A DNA stretch of 64,000 nucleotides from [Clostridium] leptum DSM 753 (GCA_000154345.1 DS480348.1:310001-374000), one strand, 5' to 3'; counted from the stretch's first letter, positions 1-8,442 are shown. The notes: generated from the sequence alone by a model not told the origin. A program made the numbers and translations.

Positions 1-130
1 GATTTGAGAGGGCGGAAGCCTGGCGAACTGTTTTCCAGCTGACGGTTTCCGCCGGCTAAGCCCAGTGCCATTGTGATCCAGTGTGGTATCACAGAAAAAT
101 GTACTCGCGCTGCGAAAAGCGGTGATACAG

Positions 131-161
131 AAGCCGGTAAGGCTGTCACGAGCCGGCTTTT
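131..161 (+). terminator. Possible terminator of the upstream gene
   Basis: An AAGCCGG arm (131-137) pairs with CCGGCTT (153-159) and is followed by TTTT. It would end whatever lies before the window. The rest of 1-223 holds no ORF that I can support. A second small inverted repeat (TGTGAT / ATCACA) lies near 72-94. Confidence 0.4.
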
Positions 162-223
162 CAGCAAGGCGTGCCGTTTGTTATTGCCATAACGTTTTCT
201 CCCGGGGGTATGGAGCCTTTTCA

Positions 224-252
224 TTGACAAATGGGTTGTTCGGTGGGATAAT
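224..252 (+). promoter_or_regulatory. Sigma-A promoter of valS
   Basis: TTGACA (224-229) and GATAAT (247-252) are separated by 17 bp, about 44 bp before the valS ATG. The leader is too short for a T-box and no T-box specifier or antiterminator motif is visible, so this synthetase gene seems not to be tRNA-regulated. Confidence 0.8.
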
Positions 253-295
253 ATAAAGGTTAACGACGCTAATTGATGAAAGGAAGGAACGATAG

Positions 296-2920
296 ATGAG
301 CAAGGAGCTTGCGAAAGCGTACGAGCCCCGAGAGGTTGAGGATCGGATTTATGACTTTTGGCTGCAAGGTGGCTACTTTCATGCGGAGGTAGATCCGGAG
401 AAAAAGCCCTACACCATCGTGATTCCCCCTCCGAATATTACGGGACAGCTCCATATGGGACATGCCTTAGATGAAACGATTCAGGATATTTTGATCCGCT
501 TCAAGCGGATGCAGGGCTATTCCGCCCTTTGGCTGCCGGGCACTGACCACGCCTCCATCGCTACGGAAGCGAAAATCGTGGAAGCTATGAAAAAAGAGGG
601 CCTGACCAAGGAGGATGTGGGCCGTGAGGGCTTTTTGGAAAGAGCCTGGGACTGGAAGGCGAAATTCGGCGGCAGAATTGTGGAACAGCTGAAAAAGCTG
701 GGCTCCTCCTGTGACTGGGAGCGGGAACGGTTTACTTTGGACGAGGGCTGCAGCGAGGCGGTTAAGGAAGTGTTTGTGCGCTTATACGAAAAAGGCCTGA
801 TTTACCGTGGAGAGCGGATCATTAATTGGTGCCCTCACTGCAAAACCTCCATTTCCGACGCGGAGGTGGAGTTTGACGAGCATGACGGCAATTTCTGGCA
901 CCTGCGCTATCCTCTGACCGACGGAACCGGCGAGCTGCGCCTGGCCACCACCCGCCCGGAGACTCTGCTGGGCGATACCGCGGTAGCGGTGCATCCGGAT
1001 GACGAGCGCTACAAGGCGTATGTGGGCAAAACCGTGACTCTGCCCCTGGTGGGACGGGAGATTCCCGTGGTTGCCGACGAATACGTGGAAATGGACTTCG
1101 GAACCGGCGTGGTAAAGATCACCCCTGCCCATGACCCCAACGACTTTGAAGTGGGCCTGCGGCATAACCTGCCTGTAATCAATGTGATGGACGAAGGCGC
1201 CGTAATTAATGAAAACGGCGGCAAATACCAGGGAATGACCAGGGAAGAGGCCAGAAAGGCCATCGTCAAGGATTTGGACGAGGGCGGCTACCTGGTGAAG
1301 GTTGAGCCGATCAAGCATAACGTCGGCTCCTGCTACCGCTGCGGCACCGTGGTAGAGCCCCGGGTCAGCAAGCAGTGGTTTGTGAAAATGGAGCCCTTGG
1401 CCAAGCCCGCCATCGACGTGGTGCGGGAAGGAAAGATCCGCCTGATTCCGGAGCGGATGGAAAAGATTTATTACAACTGGATGGAAAATATTAAGGACTG
1501 GTGCATTTCCCGCCAGCTCTGGTGGGGCCACCGGATTCCCGCCTGGTACTGCGAGGACTGCGGCGAAACCATCGTGGCAAAGGAAACGCCGGAGAAGTGT
1601 CCCAAGTGCGGCGGCAGCCATCTCCATCAGGACGAGGATACCCTGGATACCTGGTTCTCCTCTGCCTTGTGGCCTTTCTCTACCCTAGGCTGGCCGGAAA
1701 AGACCCCGGAGCTTTCCTATTTCTATCCGACCGACACCCTGGTGACAGGCTATGATATTATTTTCTTCTGGGTAGCCCGCATGATTTTCTCCGGCCTGGA
1801 GCACATGGGGGATATCCCCTTTAAAACGGTGTTCTTCCACGGGCTGGTGAGGGATGCCCAGGGCCGGAAGATGAGCAAATCCCTGGGCAACGGCATCGAT
1901 CCCATCGAGGTCATCGAGAAGTACGGCGCGGATGCCCTCCGGTTTACCCTGGTGACTGGAAACAGCCCCGGAAACGATATGCGCTTTACCGAGGAGAAGC
2001 TGGAATCCAGCCGGAACTTCGCCAATAAGATCTGGAACGCCGCCCGGTTTATCCATATGAATATCGACGGCTTTGACGTGAAAAACGAACTGCCGGAGTC
2101 TTTGACCCTGGAGGACCAGTGGATTGTCAGCGCCTTGAATACCGTCACCAAGGAAGTAACGGAGAACCTGGAAAAATATGAGCTGGGCATCGCGGTGCAG
2201 AAGCTTTACGACTTCATTTGGGACCAATTCTGCGACTGGTACATTGAACTGGCCAAAACCAGGCTGATGGCTAAGGATGAAACCTCTGTGGGGGCCCGCC
2301 AGGTGCTGGTATGGACCTTTACCAGCATTTTAAAGCTGATGCATCCTTTTATGCCATATATTACGGAGGAAATTTGGCAGACCATGCCTCACGAGGGGGA
2401 AGCCCTGATGGCGGCGGATTATCCCAAGTATAACGAGAAGTACGCTTATCCCCAGGCAGAGGCGGAAATGCACCGCATTATGGAGGCGATCCGCGCTATC
2501 CGAAATCGGAGGGCGGAAATGAACGTGCCGCCATCCAGAAGGGCCAAGGTGTATGTGGCCTCCTCCTTTAAAGAGACCTTCCGTAAGGGTGCCCAGTTTG
2601 TAGCGCGCCTGGCCTACGCCAGCGAGGTTGAAGTCGGAGAGGCCTTTTCTATCCCGGGAGCAGTGACCATTGTTACCGCCGACGCCAAGGTGTACATCCC
2701 GATGGATGAGCTGGTGGACAAGGAGGCGGAGCTGAAGCGGCTGAACAAGGAATTGGAAACCGCTCAGAAGCAGCTGGATCAGGTAAACGCAAAGCTGAAT
2801 AATCCGGGCTTTACTGGAAAAGCTCCTGCCAACGTGGTGGAGGGTGCCCGCCAAAACGCTCAAAAGCTGGAGGATAAGATTAAAATGATCGCATCCAGCA
2901 TTGAGGCTCTGAACGGATAA
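296..2920 (+). CDS. valS: Valyl-tRNA synthetase
   Basis: Cytoplasmic class I aminoacyl-tRNA synthetase that charges tRNA-Val and edits mischarged threonine. The 874 residues are full length for the family. The HIGH-type signature reads HMGH at residues 53-56, inside the PPPNITGQLHMGHAL block, and KMSKS lies at 525-529. The CP1 editing domain occupies roughly residues 190-330. The C-terminal 65-70 residues are charged and heptad-like, matching the ValS coiled-coil arm that grips tRNA. The ATG is preceded by AGGAAGG at good spacing. ValS followed by folC is a common pairing in Firmicutes; here one minus-strand gene sits between them. The gene ends before a strong hairpin. Confidence 0.98.
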   Translation: MSKELAKAYEPREVEDRIYDFWLQGGYFHAEVDPEKKPYTIVIPPPNITGQLHMGHALDETIQDILIRFKRMQGYSALWLPGTDHASIATEAKIVEAMKKEGLTKEDVGREGFLERAWDWKAKFGGRIVEQLKKLGSSCDWERERFTLDEGCSEAVKEVFVRLYEKGLIYRGERIINWCPHCKTSISDAEVEFDEHDGNFWHLRYPLTDGTGELRLATTRPETLLGDTAVAVHPDDERYKAYVGKTVTLPLVGREIPVVADEYVEMDFGTGVVKITPAHDPNDFEVGLRHNLPVINVMDEGAVINENGGKYQGMTREEARKAIVKDLDEGGYLVKVEPIKHNVGSCYRCGTVVEPRVSKQWFVKMEPLAKPAIDVVREGKIRLIPERMEKIYYNWMENIKDWCISRQLWWGHRIPAWYCEDCGETIVAKETPEKCPKCGGSHLHQDEDTLDTWFSSALWPFSTLGWPEKTPELSYFYPTDTLVTGYDIIFFWVARMIFSGLEHMGDIPFKTVFFHGLVRDAQGRKMSKSLGNGIDPIEVIEKYGADALRFTLVTGNSPGNDMRFTEEKLESSRNFANKIWNAARFIHMNIDGFDVKNELPESLTLEDQWIVSALNTVTKEVTENLEKYELGIAVQKLYDFIWDQFCDWYIELAKTRLMAKDETSVGARQVLVWTFTSILKLMHPFMPYITEEIWQTMPHEGEALMAADYPKYNEKYAYPQAEAEMHRIMEAIRAIRNRRAEMNVPPSRRAKVYVASSFKETFRKGAQFVARLAYASEVEVGEAFSIPGAVTIVTADAKVYIPMDELVDKEAELKRLNKELETAQKQLDQVNAKLNNPGFTGKAPANVVEGARQNAQKLEDKIKMIASSIEALNG

Positions 2921-2930
2921 ATAACCAAAG

Positions 2931-2975
2931 CACGAAAGGTTCAGGCGCCCTAGCCGGCAGCCTGAACCTTTCGTG
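2931..2975. terminator. Perfect 16-bp inverted repeat between convergent genes
   Basis: Arms 2931-2946 and 2960-2975 are exact complements around a 13-nt loop. It lies between the convergent valS and metallophosphoesterase genes, so it can serve both strands, although neither side carries a long T-run. Confidence 0.7.
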
Positions 2976-2999
2976 TTCATGAGTCTCAGCCCCCATACG

Positions 3000-3680
3000 C
3001 TAGCGCAGTGGGAGAAGCCTGTGGTATACCCCGGTGTGCTTTTCGTCCAACTCCATATCCCGGTGGAAATGGCCGAAATACCAGTGCTTATACCGGATTT
3101 TTTCTTCTATCTCCTGTAAAAACAGGTTTAGCGGATATTCCCCCTCTACATCTCGCAGCTGAGTGACTAGGGAGTAGGGTGCGGTATGGGTAAGAATATA
3201 ATCCACCTTGCGGCAGGCTTTCTCCAGATTCCGCCAGGCCGCCCGGTATTCTCGTGTACTAGGCATTTCCTCAGGCCACCAGGTGCCGTCCTTTTTCCGG
3301 AGCTCCTTATATTTGGAGCAGGCGCCGCCCATGACGAAGAACGACCGGCGGTTCAGCGTATAGATCTGCCCGCGCATCAGGTGGATTACGCTGTCGGTAA
3401 GCCGGTGCGCGCTGCCGCCGTTCCACACGGTTATGGTTTGGGAGTTCAGCTTTCCGTAATTCTCCCAGTTGCCATCCAGAAATAGTGTGGTGAAATTTCT
3501 CTGGGAAAGCCACTGGAGCATATCTTTTTGTTCGTTGCTTTTGGCGGACCAAATATCTCCAAAATCCCCGCAGATAATTACATAGTCTTTTTTGGTCATG
3601 TGCTTCTGCTGCGGGAAATTGGTTTCGTTCAGCTTATCCATACCTGTGGGACAATGAGTGTCTCCGGTAATATAAATCAC
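3000..3680 (-). CDS. Calcineurin-like metallophosphoesterase
   Basis: Predicted cytosolic metal-dependent phosphoesterase of 226 residues. The family's metal-binding blocks are visible: GDTH near residue 6, CGDFGD near 37, LDGNWE near 69 and GHFH near residue 204. The start appears to be GTG at 3680, preceded by AAGGAGG about 10 nt upstream. There is no signal peptide or membrane segment. The natural substrate cannot be read from sequence; nucleotide, protein or phosphodiester substrates are all possible in this superfamily. The gene lies alone on the minus strand between valS and folC, with its own promoter, and converges on valS. Confidence 0.85.
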   Translation of the reverse strand: MIYITGDTHCPTGMDKLNETNFPQQKHMTKKDYVIICGDFGDIWSAKSNEQKDMLQWLSQRNFTTLFLDGNWENYGKLNSQTITVWNGGSAHRLTDSVIHLMRGQIYTLNRRSFFVMGGACSKYKELRKKDGTWWPEEMPSTREYRAAWRNLEKACRKVDYILTHTAPYSLVTQLRDVEGEYPLNLFLQEIEEKIRYKHWYFGHFHRDMELDEKHTGVYHRLLPLR

Positions 3681-3728
3681 AGGCCTCAGCCTCCTTCTGG
3701 CCCGCAGGGCGCAGGCTATTTAAAATTT

Positions 3729-3757
3729 AGTATACCACAGCTTTGCAAAATTCTCAA
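3729..3757 (-). promoter_or_regulatory. Promoter of the metallophosphoesterase gene
   Basis: On the minus strand TTGAGA (3752-3757) and TATACT (3729-3734) are separated by 17 bp. It ends about 50 bp before the GTG start. Confidence 0.65.
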
Positions 3758-3774
3758 AAAGAAAAAGGTGCTTT

Positions 3775-5073
3775 ATGACGTATCGTGACGCAGTCCATAA
3801 AATTAATTCTCTTTTGCGGTTTGGTATGAAGCCGGGACTGGAACGGATTCAGGCTCTGCTGGACCGTATGGGGAATCCGCAAAAGCAGTTAAAATTTGTT
3901 CATGTGGCAGGAACTAACGGCAAGGGCTCCGCCTGCGCCTTGCTTTCCTCCGTGCTGAGAGAGGCCGGCTACCGGACCGGCTTGTTTACCTCCCCTTATA
4001 TCACGGATTTTCGAGAGAGGTTCCAGATCAACGGGGAAGAGATTCCCGAGGAAACGTTGGCGCGTATTCTTGGCCGTCTGATGCCGATGGTGGAGGAAAT
4101 GGCGGAGCGGGGAGAGGTTATCACGGAATTCGAGCTGATCACAGCGCTGGCGTTTCAGTGGTTTTATGAGGAAAAATGTGATGTCGTTGTGCTGGAAGTG
4201 GGGCTGGGCGGACGCTTTGACGCCACCAACGTCATCGATACTCCCTTGGCGGCGGTCATCATGTCTATTTCTCTGGACCATACCGCTATTTTGGGGGATA
4301 CTGTGGAGCAAATCGCCTTTGAGAAATGCGGTATTGTGAAGGAGGGCGGCGATGTAGTGCTGTACCCAGACCAGGAGGAAGGGGTGTACGGCGTGGTGGC
4401 CCATGCGGTGCAGAACCACAACGGCCGGCTGGTTCTGCCGTCGCCCAGTTCCGTACGGGAGGTGTCGTCTTCCATAGAGGGAACCGTGGCGAGCTACCGC
4501 GATGAGGAATACCAGCTTCCATTTTTGGGCGCCCATCAGCTGAAAAACGCCGCAGCGGCTTTTGCGGCCCTGGAGCTGCTGAAAGAAAAGGGATACCGCA
4601 TTTCCCGAGAGGCGATGCAGGCGGGCGTAGCCAAGGCGTATATTCCCGCGCGTATGGAGGTTCTTGGTCGCAGCCCTCTGGTTATTCTGGATGGGGCCCA
4701 TAACCCAGGCGCCGCCCGGGTGCTGGCTCAGGCCTTGGAAAAATATCTTCCCCACCGGAAAATCATTGGCGTTATGGGAATGCTGAAGGACAAGGACAGC
4801 AGGTCCTCCTTGAGAAGCCTTGCCTCACTATTCCAAGCCTTGATTACCGCATCCCCGAAAAATCCCAGAGCGCTGCCGGCTGCGGAGCTGGCTGACCGGG
4901 CGAGGGAATACTGCTCCCAGGTTTTTGCGGAGGAGGATCTTTCGAAAGCAATTTGCCTGGCCAGGAAATTGGCGGGAGAAGACGGGGCCATTGTAATCTG
5001 CGGCTCCCTTTATCTCGCGGGAGAAATTCGCCCGCTGCTGTTGAACGGGCCTGCCGAAAAAGAAAACAGCTGA
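3775..5073 (+). CDS. folC: Bifunctional folylpolyglutamate/dihydrofolate synthase
   Basis: Mur-ligase-type enzyme that adds glutamate to dihydropteroate or to folates, using ATP. The 432 residues have the family P-loop HVAGTNGKGS at 43-52 and the downstream block GGRFDATN near residue 145. The C-terminal ligase domain contains LDGAHNPGAA near residue 305. The ATG is preceded by AAAGGTG. It follows valS in many Firmicutes, and a Rho-independent terminator closes the transcript. Whether it has dihydrofolate synthase activity, folylpolyglutamate synthase activity or both cannot be decided by eye. Confidence 0.95.
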   Translation: MTYRDAVHKINSLLRFGMKPGLERIQALLDRMGNPQKQLKFVHVAGTNGKGSACALLSSVLREAGYRTGLFTSPYITDFRERFQINGEEIPEETLARILGRLMPMVEEMAERGEVITEFELITALAFQWFYEEKCDVVVLEVGLGGRFDATNVIDTPLAAVIMSISLDHTAILGDTVEQIAFEKCGIVKEGGDVVLYPDQEEGVYGVVAHAVQNHNGRLVLPSPSSVREVSSSIEGTVASYRDEEYQLPFLGAHQLKNAAAAFAALELLKEKGYRISREAMQAGVAKAYIPARMEVLGRSPLVILDGAHNPGAARVLAQALEKYLPHRKIIGVMGMLKDKDSRSSLRSLASLFQALITASPKNPRALPAAELADRAREYCSQVFAEEDLSKAICLARKLAGEDGAIVICGSLYLAGEIRPLLLNGPAEKENS

Positions 5074-5103
5074 ATCGGGCGACATCGTTCGAGCAAATTC
5101 ACA

Positions 5104-5140
5104 GCCTCTATCCTTTAAACTAGGATAGAGGCTTTTTTTA
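5104..5140 (+). terminator. folC terminator
   Basis: An 11-bp perfect stem (5104-5114 with 5122-5132) around a 7-nt loop, followed directly by seven T. This is a classical intrinsic terminator. Confidence 0.93.
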
Positions 5141-5179
5141 TGCCGTTTTATGAATATTTTCTGGAAAAGAGGGAACATC

Positions 5180-5542
5180 ATGGGTGTGACACTATCAAAT
5201 CAGGATGGGGTATTGACCGCCGCGCTGACAGGAGATATCGACCATCATACCGCCAGGGAGCTCCGGCTGGCCATTGACGAGGTCATCGAAAGGGACAAGC
5301 CCGGTCTTTTGCTGCTGGATTTTCAGGGAGTGGATTTTATGGACAGCTCTGGAATCGGCCTGGTGATGGGACGGTATAAGGTAATGCAGCAGAACGGCGG
5401 GGAAGTGGAAGTGACTCACGTACCCAAATACATAAGCCGGGTATTTAAGCTTTCCGGCCTGGAACAGCTTGGAGTCATGGAAAAAAAGGCGCGTCCCCAG
5501 AAAAGGAACACAGAGGAGGAAGCAGACAATGAAACCCGTTAA
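5180..5542 (+). CDS. spoIIAA: Anti-sigma F factor antagonist SpoIIAA
   Basis: STAS-domain protein of 120 residues that frees sigma-F by binding SpoIIAB when unphosphorylated. The phospho-acceptor block DSSG is at residues 55-58, giving Ser57 as the likely target of the SpoIIAB kinase and of SpoIIE dephosphorylation (Ser58 in B. subtilis). I chose the ATG at 5180, with AGAGGGA upstream, over an upstream in-frame ATG at 5150 that lies just after the folC terminator. The gene overlaps spoIIAB by 14 bp, as expected for translational coupling in the spoIIA operon. Confidence 0.95.
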   Translation: MGVTLSNQDGVLTAALTGDIDHHTARELRLAIDEVIERDKPGLLLLDFQGVDFMDSSGIGLVMGRYKVMQQNGGEVEVTHVPKYISRVFKLSGLEQLGVMEKKARPQKRNTEEEADNETR

Positions 5543-5972
5543 TGAAATGGACCTGAAATTTTTAAGCCGGTCATCGAACGAGAGCTTTGCCCGGGCCGCC
5601 GTGGCGGCTTTCGTGGCCCAGATTGATCCGACCATCGACGAGCTGGCAGATATTAAAACCGCTGTCAGCGAGGCGGTGACCAACTGTATTGTCCACGCCT
5701 ACCGGGAGGATCTGGGGATGATTTACATAAACGTAAAGCTGTTCGAAAACGGCACCATCGCTATCCGAGTCCGGGATAAGGGCTGCGGCATCGAGAATGT
5801 AAAAAAAGCCATGGAGCCCATGTTCACCACGGCGGGCGGAGAACGGGCCGGCCTGGGTTTTGCGGTGATGGAAAGCTTTATGAACCGTCTGAAGGTATCT
5901 TCCAAGGTGGGAAAAGGTACCACTGTGGCCATGGAAAAGGTGATTATCCGCCGTGGGCTGCAAAATGGATAA
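5529..5972 (+). CDS. spoIIAB: Anti-sigma F factor / SpoIIAA kinase SpoIIAB
   Basis: GHKL-fold serine kinase of 147 residues. It holds sigma-F inactive with ATP and phosphorylates SpoIIAA. The N-box is seen in AVSEAVTNCIVHAY (Glu48, Asn52), the G1 box in DKGCGIE near 83-89 and the G2 box in GGERAGLGF near 103-111. The start at 5529 is preceded by GAGGAGGA; an earlier in-frame ATG lies inside spoIIAA and was rejected. It overlaps spoIIAA upstream and the start of sigF downstream, which keeps the partners in stoichiometric balance. Confidence 0.96.
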   Translation: MKPVNEMDLKFLSRSSNESFARAAVAAFVAQIDPTIDELADIKTAVSEAVTNCIVHAYREDLGMIYINVKLFENGTIAIRVRDKGCGIENVKKAMEPMFTTAGGERAGLGFAVMESFMNRLKVSSKVGKGTTVAMEKVIIRRGLQNG

Positions 5973-6618
5973 CCGGGAGCAGGCGATTGAAAGCAACATG
6001 GGGCTGGTGCACGCCTGCGCGAAGCGGTTTCGGGGCAGAGGAATTGAATACGACGATCTGGTTCAGGCGGGCTGCCTGGGATTGGTGAAGGCGGTGGATC
6101 ATTTTGACGAGGGCCGTGGGCTTCAGTTCTCTACCTATGCCGTGCCGGTGATTCTGGGAGAAATGCGCCGGCTGTTCCGTGACGGCGGAGCGATTAAGGT
6201 AGGGCGGGCGCTGAAGGAGCTTTCTTTAAAGGCAGCCAGGGCTTGCAATGAGTTTTCCTTGCGGGAAGGGCGCCAGCCCACCATCAGCGAGCTGGCGGAG
6301 CAGCTGGGCGTGGAGCCGGCGGAGGCGTCTCAGGCGCTGGGAGCTTCTCAGCAGCCGCTTTCGCTGAGCGCGGATGAGGAAAACGGCGGAGGGCAGATTG
6401 ATGTGCCTACCGAGGCTCCGGAGGAGAAAATTTCCGAGTTGATCGCATTAAAGCAGGTGGTGGGAGAGCTGGATCCCAGAGACCGCAGCTTAATCGTCAT
6501 GCGCTTTTTCAAAAGCCGGACCCAAACCCAGACTGCCGAGGTGCTGGGGATGACCCAAGTGCAGGTTTCCCGACGAGAGAAAAAGATTCTGCAGGAATTA
6601 AAGACCAAGCTTTCCTGA
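5965..6618 (+). CDS. sigF: Forespore sigma factor sigma-F
   Basis: Sporulation sigma-70 family factor that directs early forespore transcription. Region 2 is clear (YDDLVQAGCLGLVKAVDHFD, then FSTYAVPVILGEMRR). The C-terminal region 4 helix-turn-helix ends in QVSRREKKIL, typical of the SigF/SigG/SigB group. At about 217 residues it is shorter than B. subtilis SigF (255). The start is uncertain: ATG at 5965 or an in-frame GTG at 5953 that is better placed behind AAGG. Either overlaps the spoIIAB stop. It is the last gene of the spoIIA operon and would be regulated by SpoIIAA, SpoIIAB and SpoIIE, the last encoded at 30.9 kb. Confidence 0.95.
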   Translation: MDNREQAIESNMGLVHACAKRFRGRGIEYDDLVQAGCLGLVKAVDHFDEGRGLQFSTYAVPVILGEMRRLFRDGGAIKVGRALKELSLKAARACNEFSLREGRQPTISELAEQLGVEPAEASQALGASQQPLSLSADEENGGGQIDVPTEAPEEKISELIALKQVVGELDPRDRSLIVMRFFKSRTQTQTAEVLGMTQVQVSRREKKILQELKTKLS

Positions 6619-6675
6619 TTTCGCCTTGAAAAATGAACGATCTTTAAATTTACTTTTAATAAAGATTCCGCCGTA

Positions 6676-6704
6676 TTGACCCTGCGTTTTTTCAGTGTTA
6701 CCAT
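6676..6704 (+). promoter_or_regulatory. Candidate promoter of the zinc-ribbon membrane protein
   Basis: TTGACC (6676-6681), 17 bp, then TACCAT (6699-6704). The -10 matches four of six consensus bases. It lies in the 114-bp gap after sigF, so the next gene need not be part of the spoIIA operon. Confidence 0.45.
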
Positions 6705-6732
6705 ATAGCGTAAGGAAAGGACGGAGCGGTTG

Positions 6733-7125
6733 ATGAATTGGTTGTATCGTTTTATGTACGGCAGATATGGGGCTGACCAGCTTACCTTTGCTCTGATTAT
6801 CCTGTATCTGATTCTATCTTTGACCTTGACCCTGATTCCCGTGCCATTGATCTGGCTGTTGGCGTATATCCCTATGGTGTTTTGCTTTTATCGGATGCTG
6901 TCCCGAAATATCGCGAAGCGCCAGGCGGAAAACTGGGCGTTTTTGAGAGTGTGGAACCCGGTGAAAAACTGGTTCAAATCCGCAAATCAAAATTTTAAGG
7001 CCCACCAGGAATATAAATATTTCAAATGCCCCAATTGCAAGCAGAAGCTGAGAGCCCCCAGAGGGTGGGGAAAAATCCAGGTCACCTGCCAGAGATGCAG
7101 GCATCAGTTTATCAAAAAGGTATAA
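6733..7125 (+). CDS. Membrane protein with C-terminal zinc ribbon, unknown function
   Basis: I do not recognise a named family. The 130-residue protein has a hydrophobic stretch at about residues 17-55 that can form two membrane segments. A basic linker follows, then a C-terminal zinc ribbon with CPNC and CQRC pairs in the last 35 residues. The ATG at 6733 sits 8 nt after AAGGACGGAG; an in-frame TTG three bases earlier is less likely. It follows sigF and is closed by its own terminator. A role next to the sporulation operon is only positional. The topology suggests a membrane-anchored protein with a cytosolic zinc knuckle. Confidence 0.75.
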   Translation: MNWLYRFMYGRYGADQLTFALIILYLILSLTLTLIPVPLIWLLAYIPMVFCFYRMLSRNIAKRQAENWAFLRVWNPVKNWFKSANQNFKAHQEYKYFKCPNCKQKLRAPRGWGKIQVTCQRCRHQFIKKV

Positions 7126-7161
7126 AAAGCGGTCCTCCTAAATTGAGAGGACCGCTTTTTT
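7126..7161 (+). terminator. Terminator after the zinc-ribbon gene
   Basis: Arms AGCGGTCCTC and GAGGACCGCT form a tight hairpin followed by TTTTTT. The A-run before the stem makes it partly bidirectional, which suits the minus-strand metA coming the other way. Confidence 0.92.
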
Positions 7162-7209
7162 GTTGCAGCTTTTACGGCTTATGCCTATCTGAAACAGTGA
7201 TTTTCAAAT

Positions 7210-7347
7210 TTATTCTATTTCAAATCGGTTGAAAATAAAATGAGAAAACACGTCTTTATACGCTTTGACGCAAATGACAATGCACAGAAGAACCAGCAGG
7301 AGAGCTGCCCGCAGTAAAGCTGGTGTTATCCGGCTTTTCCGCTTAAT
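7210..7347 (-). CDS. Possible 45-residue membrane peptide with ATT start
   Basis: An ORF overlaps the metA stop on the same strand. It begins at ATT (7347-7345), 10 nt after an AAGGAG inside the metA 3' end. The peptide has a basic N-terminus (IKRKSR), one strong hydrophobic helix of about 20 residues (ALLRAALLLVLLCIVICV) and a charged tail, an arrangement typical of small inner-membrane proteins. No ATG, GTG or TTG is available in frame before the helix, so it would need the rare ATT start. It could equally be a chance ORF. Confidence 0.3.
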   Translation of the reverse strand: MKRKSRITPALLRAALLLVLLCIVICVKAYKDVFSHFIFNRFEIE

Positions 7348-8266
7348 AGCCTTTGATCTCCTTTAGATCATACGGCGTTTGCTGATAGACGTAGTAATTG
7401 AGCCAATTAGTGAACAGCAGATTGGCGTGGCTACGCCAAGTAAGAGGAGGCAGAGTATTGGGATCGTCGCCTGGGAAATAATTCATCGGTACATGGGGGC
7501 GCAGCCCCTTGTGAACATCCCGAAAATACTCGCTCGCCAGAGTGTTCCGATCATATTCCGCGTGTCCGGTGACAAAAAACTGCCTGCCGTTTTTATTGGC
7601 AACAATAGAAACACCTGCGATGCGGGAGGTAGCAAGAATCACCAGTTCCTCGTGTTGCTCGATATCTTCCCGGCGCACCTCGGTGTTTCTGGAATGCGGA
7701 ATCAAAAAGCGATCGTCAAATCCCCGCATCAGCGGATGGTAAATATCCAATATGCGGTGGCGGAACACGCCGGACAGCTTTTCATCCAATAAATACTTAG
7801 GAATCCCATAATGATAATATAAACCCGCCTGAGCGCCCCAGCAGATATGCAAGGTGGAATAGACGTTGTTCTTGCTCCACTCCATAATCTGGCACAGCTC
7901 ATCCCAATAATCGACTTCCTCAAAGGGCAGAAGCTCCACCGGCGCGCCAGTAATAATCATTCCATCGTAGCGTTCGCCCTTCACTTGATCGAAGGTCTTA
8001 TAAAAGGTATTCAAATGGGACTGGGACGTGTTCTTAGAAACATGAGTGGCGGCTTGAAGAAGCTCGATATCTACCTGCAGGGGGCTGTTGCCCAGCAAGC
8101 GCAGCAGCTGGGTTTCTGTTTCTACCTTAGTAGGCATTAAATTTAAAATTAAAATTTTTAATGGACGGATATCCTGGGTCATCGCCCTGTCGTTGGTCAT
8201 AACGAAAACATTTTCAGACTCCAGCACCTTAAGCGCCGGAAGCTGGTTTTGAATCTTAATGGGCAT
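7343..8266 (-). CDS. metA: Homoserine O-acetyltransferase (MetA family)
   Basis: First committed step of methionine synthesis: acylation of L-homoserine. The 307 residues begin MPIKIQNQLPA, as in the MetA family. The nucleophile is Cys142 in HICWGAQAG, with His235 and Glu237 in TGHAEYD completing the triad. Position 111, just after GAPV, is Glu. Published work on MetA shows that Glu111 favours acetyl-CoA while Gly111 favours succinyl-CoA, so the acetyl product is expected despite the name MetA. The gene has its own strong promoter. I see no SAM riboswitch or T-box in the short leader. No other methionine gene is adjacent. Confidence 0.96.
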   Translation of the reverse strand: MPIKIQNQLPALKVLESENVFVMTNDRAMTQDIRPLKILILNLMPTKVETETQLLRLLGNSPLQVDIELLQAATHVSKNTSQSHLNTFYKTFDQVKGERYDGMIITGAPVELLPFEEVDYWDELCQIMEWSKNNVYSTLHICWGAQAGLYYHYGIPKYLLDEKLSGVFRHRILDIYHPLMRGFDDRFLIPHSRNTEVRREDIEQHEELVILATSRIAGVSIVANKNGRQFFVTGHAEYDRNTLASEYFRDVHKGLRPHVPMNYFPGDDPNTLPPLTWRSHANLLFTNWLNYYVYQQTPYDLKEIKGY

Positions 8267-8306
8267 GTGTTATTTCCTCCCAATCCCTTTCAATACTAAC
8301 CTAATT

Positions 8307-8335
8307 ATTATAGCAAACTTTCGTTGATAGTTCAA
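8307..8335 (-). promoter_or_regulatory. metA promoter
   Basis: Minus strand: TTGAAC (8330-8335), 17 bp, TATAAT (8307-8312), with a TG dinucleotide one base before the -10 (extended -10). The leader to the ATG is only about 35 nt, which excludes a full riboswitch. Confidence 0.85.
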
Positions 8336-8442
8336 TAAAAGGATATCATACAAAAAACAAGCGCCCTTATGGATAATTTTAAGGAACAAATTAAAATGAA
8401 ATGCATATTTTGGAAATTATCGGGAAATCTTATGAAAAAGCC

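Noticed and set aside
230..295. T-box leader before valS
   Set aside because: The leader is about 40 nt and has no antiterminator motif.
782..1627. 281-residue minus-strand ORF inside valS
   Set aside because: Shadow of valS; no RBS and atypical composition.
5141..5180. Sigma-H promoter for the spoIIA operon
   Set aside because: An AGGATAGAG and a GAATAT are present, but the spacing is about 18 bp instead of 11-12, and the first lies in the folC terminator.
8267..8310. SAM riboswitch or T-box before metA
   Set aside because: Only about 35 nt lie between the mapped -10 and the ATG, and none of the conserved riboswitch blocks are present.
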